A stretch of DNA of 64,000 nt from Trematomus loennbergii. Its lineage: Eukaryota > Chordata > Actinopteri > Perciformes > Nototheniidae. Numbering within the stretch: position 1 is the stretch's first letter; each line of letters opens with the position of its first letter. The notes under the pieces were generated by a model. It was not told where the DNA came from. It worked only from the letters and a program-made list of their open reading frames with translations, and made no database searches. Position numbers and translations under genes: made by a program. The stretch spans positions 19,242,255 to 19,306,254 of the forward strand of contig JAAOOA010000127.1 of the NCBI GenBank assembly GCA_012861695.1. Direction: 5' to 3'. Shown in pieces: positions 56,801-64,000 of the stretch.

Positions 56801-59508
56801 AAAAACATTAGAGACTCTCCATCATCAAGCTTACACTCACTTTAACAGGTGTTTCTCCACAGAGCTGTGAGCGGTAAGTCGTCCCTGGTACATCTCTTTG
56901 GAGGCCCAGTCCATGATGGCACTGTTCATGCGGTACTGGACTGTTAGCATGCGGACCACCGAGTCCCCGTACATCTGGATGAGTCTCTCCATGAGGCTGA
57001 GGGACAGGCCTTTTGATGCAGCCCTGTGGAAAAAAAAAAGAACAATGTGCAACTATGATCATATAAAAGACCCTGATTGCATTTCTCAAACACCATCTTA
57101 CTATGACTGAGGTGTGCTGAAGAGAAAACTACATTTTAAGTGTTTTTCTTTATTTTATATAAAAGACTACTGTGTTTGTGTTTTTATCTGTGATTTTCTA
57201 ACTGGTTTGACAGGACACATATTTCAGTGCACCAATCCGGAACGTAGCTTTTTATTTCAAATGCACTGAGTTTTTTTATTAGATGTTGCTTTTGTTGCCA
57301 GCACTGTCAAAACACACACACACACAGTCCTGGTGAATTACTATTGGACCCTAAAGCTCAATTTTTATTTCATTGGAATTTTTATTGCTAAGAATAAAAA
57401 CGTCATTAATGTTTTCAGGGGCAAAATATTTCAATTATTGCAGCAGGACCAATATAAAATGAATTCTTTAAAACATATGAATGCACAAAAAGATGAAATT
57501 GGGTTCTTGTTTCTTTACTTTTGTGATTTGATGGTCGGTGGAAGCTGCTTGTAGTCTCCAGCCAGGATGCACTTGCGCGCTCGGAGCAGGGCGATCCAGC
57601 AGCTGCTCTCCAGCGCCTGAGCGCACTCGTCTATCACCACCCAATCAAAGTGCTCCGCTGGCAGGTACTTCAGCGGACCAGTGTGACAAGCACCTGTAGA
57701 CACAAACAAGTGCTCTCTGATTGCCTTTCATCATCACTGAAATACATTATCTTCACCCGGAGCCCTAACTGACCTGTGTTGGTTGATAACACAACATCAG
57801 CACTTTTGAGGATCTGGGCGATGGCTGTTGCCTCCCTGGTCCTCAGCTCTTTTCTTAGCTCCCCTATTTCCCTTTTGTAGTTCACCCGGTCTCCTCTCTC
57901 ACGCATCTTCTTTATTCCCACCTTGAGAAAAATATACATTAGAAATCATTCAAAATGTCACACATGCTAGTAAGAGGACCACACATTTAAATACGTACAA
58001 ATGCTTTGTCCATGTCTTTACGGATGTCTGCAATGATGCCTGCACTGTCACTCTGAGCGAGGATGGCGTCCAGTGAGTGTTTCTGTATGGACTCCAGCAG
58101 TCTGGCAGGGTGACCCAGCCTCAGGACTTTAGCCTTGCATTGGGCTAACCTCTCTACTAAATTATCCACCGCCACGTTGGATGGAGCACAGCACAAGACC
58201 TGCACAAACACATAATTCAATTACGAAAAGGTCAACTTCAGCTAAATGTAAGGAAATAATAAGTAGGAGGAAAAGTATTAACACATGCACTAATAAATAT
58301 AAACTTTCTGCACCTTTTGGCCTTGTTTGACTGCTTGCAGGATGATCTCGACCACAGTGGTGGTTTTCCCAGTGCCTGGTGGTCCATGAATCACAGCTAA
58401 TTCTCTCTGAGACAGAGTAAAGGACACAGCTTCTCTCTGGGAATCATCCAGGTTGGAGTTAAAGAATTTAAACTCGTCTGATGAAACATAATAGGATACC
58501 AAGAGTTAGTCCTTTGTATTGTAAGATTTTTGCTGATTTTAAAAGTTTGAATGTGTTACCAGTAGGCACAATTTCAGTGTCACTTACTTGGCTGTGTTTG
58601 TGAAGAAGGTGTTGAGTTTCCAAAGAGAACGTCTATCAGATTGGCCGCTGGTCCATTTCTGTATCCATTTAATGTATTCAAGGCACTGCAAGCACAGGAA
58701 AAGTAAAAATATGTTTCACAGGTTGCATAACTCTCTTTTTTTTTGTCTTATATTATAGATGTCACTCACTTTTTCATTCGTTTGTAGGTAACATCATTTG
58801 CCAATTTTAAGAGGTTGTGAAGACCATCTGTATCAAAGCTGAGGCCATCGTTAGAATCATCAAAGGCCACACTTATCGCAGTTTGGCTGACCCTTGTCAC
58901 TATCCCTGTGCCAATCTGTGAGGCTGCGGTGCATCCACCAGTGTCATACAAGCCCACTATGTCACCTATTACAAAGACATAAATGTTTAATTATTAAGCA
59001 AAAATAATTAAACTACAGTCACACAGAAACACACAGATCTGACGTTTAAATATTCCCTCTCACCAGGTCCAAAGCTGTTGCTTGGCAGAGATGTAAAACC
59101 CAAATGTTTCCGTGGCTCGAAGATGACGACTGTGCGACCGTACAGACCTGTGGACTGACTGCTTATCTGCAATTTCAGCAGGCAAACCCCTTTACTCTGA
59201 AGATCCTTCAGAGAGGTGTTCTCCTGCCATATCCTGCAGGCACAAAACAAGACATTGTAGTGTTTTAGTCACAGATTTAAGGTAAGTCCGGTAGAGGGAT
59301 TACCAAGCGTAATTCTTTGGAGTGTAGGATCTTTTTCCAAAATCCCTAAGTTCAGGGAAGTGCATAGCAAAATTGCCAAATTATCCAATTATTAAGTTAA
59401 GTATTACAGTCTGGATGTTATTCTTTCTTACCTGTTCTCCTCTATTTCAGCCTCCCTTTCCTCCTGTAGAAGCTCAAGTGTTTTTGACACAAACTGTTCC
59501 ACCGCCAT
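53809..59508 (-). CDS. ighmbp2: Immunoglobulin mu-binding protein 2 (SMUBP2), SF1B DNA/RNA helicase, intact
   Basis: ATP-dependent 5'-3' helicase linked to translation and tRNA; loss causes SMARD1 in humans. Fifteen exons in gene order: 59,432-59,508; 59,064-59,233; 58,770-58,965; 58,588-58,685; 58,314-58,477; 57,999-58,199; 57,774-57,921; 57,519-57,693; 56,841-57,023; 56,633-56,751; 56,452-56,546; 55,839-55,962; 54,919-55,743; 54,189-54,388; 53,809-54,006. Total 2,973 nt, 990 residues (human 993). Seen: Walker [11 protein letters not shown] near residue 205, Walker [43 protein letters not shown] and VAVTRARRH. An R3H domain follows (about 720-780, [20 protein letters not shown]), then a Lys/Glu-rich stretch and an AN1-type zinc finger ([27 protein letters not shown]). 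All phases agree. A non-coding first exon probably ends at about 60,033. Confidence 0.97.
54470..54680 (+). mobile_element. LINE 3' UTR fragment in ighmbp2 intron
   Basis: Shares GTTTGTGCAATAGGT, CATTGTCAGT, GGAACTGCAGGAC and the ACAATAAAGTGTATC end with the longer LINE fragment at 15,305-15,855. Inserted antisense to ighmbp2. Confidence 0.65.
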
Positions 59509-60560
59509 TGCTAACTAAAAAGACAGAAAAGATTATCAATGTTTCAGCACAGATCCAAAACATTATGTTAGTTACACTTCCCTTAGGCTACAGACAATAG
59601 AAAACAGAAAAGGTCATACTAAAAACTGTTGTTGTCCTTTATGGATATGATAGTTCTCTCATTATCAAGGGTACATCTCATCAGTGGGGGAATGTAGCTA
59701 ACTGTATTTATTCAAGAACTTTACTTAAGTACAGTTACAGTGAGGTAATTCTACTTTGTTATATATCCATACTTTGCAACTTTAAACATCCATACCCACT
59801 GCACCTCAGTGACAAATACTTTTAACTCCACTTTAATATAAGGAATAACAATGTAAGGTAATAAACGAGGGAACACAGGCAGGGTACAGCTTAGTCAATA
59901 GTATAAACACGTTAAAAGCTTATTGAATGCTGACATGTTAGCTTGCTAAGTGCTAACCACAGTGCACTCAAAAACTGATTAACTTTAGCTACAGCTAGCA
60001 GGAGAAAATGACACTCAACTGATAATGTAGTTACCTGAAGAGACCACAGGTGAGCAGAAAGCAGAAACCTTAATGTTATTCATGCGGGAGAACTTTGAAA
60101 TATCCTGCAAATATCTACATTACACCAGTGTGTTTGTTGAACTCATTGCCGTCTTCTTTTGTTGCGCTAGCTTGTTAGCATGATAGTTACACTGCCACCT
60201 ATCGGCTCAGATGACTTAGCGCACTCACATACATTTATTTTGAAAAACACGCAACCGGAAGTCACCCAGCTTCGTTGACGCTCCAGAAAGAAACACGTTG
60301 AGCTAAGTTGTCAATCAACCCGTCCGATAGTCTGAACCAGGTTGTTTGTCATTAACTGTACATTTCAGCAGTGTGAACGGGTCTATTTTGGCTCGTTGTT
60401 CTGTGAGTCTTCAAACCGCAGCAGGATATGCTGGGTGGTTTTATCTACCAGATCTCATTCAGGAAGGAAGCACTTGCACAGCAAACCTGCAGACTGTGAG
60501 CGGCTAACACATTTTATATTAAACAGCTTCACTGCTCCCTTTCACTGCCTTTGTTTGGAA
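59509..60560. promoter_or_regulatory. divergent ighmbp2/chid1 promoter region
   Basis: The two start codons are 1.05 kb apart, head-to-head. A likely ighmbp2 leader exon has its donor at about 60,032 (minus strand CTTCAG|GTAACTAC). The chid1 leader is continuous with its first coding exon. That leaves about 60,080-60,300 as a shared promoter, containing GGAAG (ETS-like) and a GC-richer patch. A truncated CAGTGGGGGAATG hAT-like relic lies at about 59,684-59,870. Confidence 0.45.
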
Positions 60561-63500
60561 ATGAGAACGACATTATTTCTGCTGCACGCCATCTCATGCT
60601 TCTGTTTGGTCAGTGCCACTCTTTCAAAAAAGGATGCAAAGAAGTCGCATAAAGCAGCTGATGCTGAGGTGAGTACAACTTCTGGTGTTTACCTTGAAAT
60701 AAGTGTGAGCTGTGTGCTGCAGGTCAAACAAGCTCTCGTCTGTCTGCCTGACATTTCACTGGGCTTACCTGACTGTCCAGAATCAGGAAGAAGCCCCTTA
60801 TGCTCCACTTGTCATGTTTGTAGTCATGAATATGATTGTTATCTGTCACTGAAATGTTCTGTTAATTTTGATCTCACTGTTTAGACATCGCTATCTGAGC
60901 TGTCTGTTCTGGAGAGAGGCCTGGTTGTGTCAGACCCGCTCTGGAAAGACATAGTGAAGGAGGAAAAGAGAAACTGGGCTCGGATCAAAAGAACCTTTGA
61001 AGGACCAGTGCTTGGATATGTCACACCTGTAAGTCAAAAACACATCTACATCCTCCCTTGCTACTGTTCAAACATAGACTGTATAACATGACAACACAGC
61101 ATTAAACGATACGTTTAGATTAATAATTTATGCAATACTCACAGACTATGCATTGCCGGAAGAAATACTGGGATATGGTACTACACAGAAAAAATACTCT
61201 GCTACAAGTTAAGTCCTGAGTAAATAATTGGCAACTTTTTGAATATCTATTTATAATTGACCTAATATTGCAAGCAAGAATGTCAAATGCCGCTGATGCT
61301 GCATTATCTACAGAAAAGATAAGAGCAGTTTCGTGCAATGGTAAATTAAAGATCTGTTGATTCTACACTGCTTGTTGGAAAAAGCGCAATTTGAGCATAT
61401 CCGTTTTGGTGTATTCGACTCTAAAAAACAAAACAACTAATCGTTTCATTTCATTTCAATCTTTATTTCGAACAGATTAAAAAAAAAATAATAACAAATG
61501 TGAAAAATAGAATACCGTATTGTTAAAATACAGTATTTATCCACATTCATGATAATATTTATATATTCAACAAAAAAAAAAGTCTTCATATTAATAATAA
61601 TAATCAATCAAATAATTTATAAAAACCTGCAGATAAAATAAAAGAGTGATTGCTACCTACTTTAGAAGTTACTCAGTGTGACGGCCTTCTGTTGTACCAG
61701 GATGTTATCGATTTTTAGAATGGAGAGGAGAAAGTATTGCAGAGACCGTTTAATTAAACATGTAGACATGCAGCTGTTGTATTAAGATATACTTCAACGG
61801 TCCTTTACTTTGAACTTATCCTTCCTGTGTAGGATGTTTTGACTCAATATTTTGTAATCACATGTCCTTTTTCCCCCTATCCTCCAGTGGAATGCCCACG
61901 GCTACGACGTTGCCAAGATGTTTGGTGCTAAACTGACTTCATTGTGTCCAGTTTGGCTTCAGGTCCGCCGACGAGGACCTGAAACCTTTGACGTTACCGG
62001 ACTGCACGATCATGACCCAGGTAGAGAACTTGCGTCATTGACAGTCAAATAGGAAGTGTTTAGTAATATATGTTAATAAAGGGCTCTTTCTGTCTCTCCA
62101 GGCTGGGTCAAAGCTGTACGCAAGTCTAACAAAAAAGTCAGGATGGGTAAGTAGATGTCCTCTCCACTGCCCACAATTCAGATCTGTGAATGTGTGCAAG
62201 TAGTGTCGGATGAGAATCTATTGTTGGTTTTATTTGCTTAAATTTGTTTACCCTCAGTGCCTCGGCTGTTATTTGATGGCTGGTCTTACCAGGACTACAT
62301 GAGTGTGCTGGCGAGTGAAGATGAAATTGAAGAGCTGGGAAGTGAGCTGGTGGATGTTGCAAAGGTAAAAAATTGGTTTGTTTAGCTTTAACTCTCTTGC
62401 GAAAGTGTTTTTTGTCCTGTGTCTAATGAAGCTGTGTTTTGCAGACTGAAGGTTTCGATGGTTTCACCTTGGAGGTGTGGAGCCAGCTGGGCGGAGACAA
62501 AAGAAAGTGAGTTATCCTATTGACCCTTCTTTATTATTACTATTCTTTTGTCTGACGCTTCAAGAAGGCAATACAAATAATCAAACATGTAAAATAATCT
62601 TCATACAGGGAGCTTGTACATATGGTGAAACACATATGTGAGACTCTGAAGGCTAAACGATTAGACTGCATTCTTGTCATCCCTCCTGCTGTGACCAGGT
62701 GAGTAGAATCATTTTCTTTCAGTGACAATAAATCAGAATAAATTGGTGCTGACTCCCCCTTTTGCTTCTTTTCCTTCCTGTCGTTATCAGTACGGGGCAG
62801 CCGGGGCTGTTTGGCAGGGAGGAGTTTGAGCAGTTGGCCCCTGTCGTGGATGGATTCAGCCTCATGACGTACGACTACTCCAGCGGTGCCAGGTGAGAGA
62901 GCCAGTGATGCAGAAGGAGATGCACAGTATTAATGCTGACAATGTTCTGAGTTGCTATGGGTTTGTTTTTGTTCAATAGAGCGGGCCCGAGCTCCCCCCT
63001 GCCCTGGATGAGAGACTGTGTTCTCCAGCTAGCTCCCAACACTCAGTGGAGGCAAAAGATCCTGCTTGGACTCAATATGTATGGCCTTGATTTTGCAAGC
63101 CAGGGAACGGAGCCACTCCTGGGAGGAAGGTGAGCTAATACTGTGACTACTACTGGAATACTTCAGTTATATTTTAGCGTAATTCTTTTTTTACACACTT
63201 TTTTTCCAAACCTTGGGTTACAGTTTTGTGTCATTCAGTAACAAGAAGCTAAGAAGTCTATAGGTAAAAGGCTGTGAAAATAATTTAATGATCTATTTAT
63301 GATCTAACTTGTCTCTGGTTTCCTGCAGGTACATCGAGATTTTGCGAGAAAATAGGCCAAAACTTCTGTGGGACGAACAGTCTGCAGAGCATTACTTCAA
63401 TTATAAGAGGTAATTAATTCATTTATCTTAAAGTAAACAATTAACAAATAAAATCTCCAGACACAATCTTCTAACACAATTTGTGACGTTAATTGATAGG

Positions 63501-63742
63501 AACAACGCAGTTAAGCATGTGGTGTACTATCCCTCATTGAAGGTAAGTCTTTTGCACATTTTTAGATCATTAAAATAACTTTTTTAACCAAAGTGTTATT
63601 ATTGTGTTTACTGCTACTTTAACATAATTTACTTATTTTACAGTCACTATACCTGAGGATCTCTTTAGCTACTGAACTGGGAACAGGAGTTTCCTTATGG
63701 GAATTAGGACAAGGACTGGACTATTTCTATGATCTCCTATGA
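60561..63742 (+). CDS. chid1: Chitinase domain-containing protein 1 (SI-CLP), intact
   Basis: Lysosomal or secreted chitinase-like lectin of the glycosyl hydrolase 18 fold. Exons: 60,561-60,668; 60,885-61,028; 61,888-62,020; 62,102-62,146; 62,258-62,364; 62,445-62,506; 62,609-62,698; 62,791-62,892; 62,980-63,129; 63,329-63,409; 63,500-63,542; 63,644-63,742. Total 1,164 nt, 387 residues (human 393). Seen: signal peptide [38 protein letters not shown], the GH18 beta-4 strand as FDGFTLEVW in place of DGxDxDx[12 protein letters not shown] and the ending [14 protein letters not shown]. Without the full acidic triad it should bind rather than cut chitin, as known for the family. No frame break. The frame begins at the first ATG followed by a clear signal peptide. 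Confidence 0.97.
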
Positions 63743-64000
63743 GAGTTGGCTCCAGTAGTGACACCTGTGGACTTTGGAGCATCAGCACATGGGATTTTCT
63801 CTTTTTTCCTTGAACAGGGAAGCATCAAAAGATCAAGCTCTGTATGCAGGAATTATACTTTTGTGTGTTTTGTTACGGAGTTAGAAATCTGAAAGAATGT
63901 ATTTAAATACAATTCAGCTTATTGGACCAGAAAATGTTGAAATGTTCTCTACATGAGAAAAACAGTAATCTGTTAATTCGTAAGGTACTACCAGCAGACA
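63743..64000 (+). other. chid1 3' UTR (partial)
   Basis: Sequence after the chid1 stop with no further coding signal and no AATAAA before the window ends, so the poly(A) site probably lies outside. Confidence 0.5.

Overview
The window is nuclear DNA from a ray-finned fish, most likely a percomorph teleost. The genes have short exons with GT-AG introns, vertebrate proteins with fish-type sequences, and introns full of teleost repeats (tRNA-derived SINEs, LINE 3' tails, many small terminal-inverted-repeat elements). There are no operons and no prokaryotic or viral genes. Species cannot be named from the sequence alone.

Layout: 1-12.3 kb is gene-poor. 12,377-25,070 (-) is kif23 (MKLP1, cytokinesis kinesin). 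26,504-31,524 (+) is ddb2 (UV-damage sensor). 32,051-32,806 (-) is a fam180b-like secreted protein, tail-to-tail with ddb2. 34,653-38,143 (+) is kbtbd4 (BTB-kelch ubiquitin-ligase adaptor). 39,937-47,205 (+) is rapsn (rapsyn, acetylcholine-receptor clustering). 49,423-53,523 (+) is a RING/B-box/B30.2 TRIM gene. 53,809-59,508 (-) is ighmbp2 (SF1 helicase). 60,561-63,742 (+) is chid1 (chitinase-domain lectin). ddb2, fam180b, kbtbd4 and rapsn are neighbours on human 11p11.2. kif23, ighmbp2 and chid1 map elsewhere in human, so this is an ancestral block joined to fish-specific neighbours. The genes do not form one pathway.

Main observations: (1) ddb2 carries two tandem homologous exons for the same beta-propeller segment. 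Their phases make them mutually exclusive, because using both creates a stop. (2) kif23 has a 45-nt in-frame cassette exon in its motor domain. (3) kif23, ddb2, kbtbd4, rapsn and the TRIM gene carry about eleven small frame-breaking indels in otherwise perfect exons, including one in the kif23 P-loop and one in the TRIM RING. ighmbp2 (990 codons), chid1 (387) and fam180b (160) are intact. Uncorrected long-read indels are the likeliest cause. (4) An exon-like open stretch of unknown origin lies antisense in a 240-bp kif23 intron. (5) Several structurally complete miniature transposons with readable target-site duplications sit in introns.

Exon borders were placed by eye from splice sites, reading phase and remembered family sequences. 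No alignment was run.
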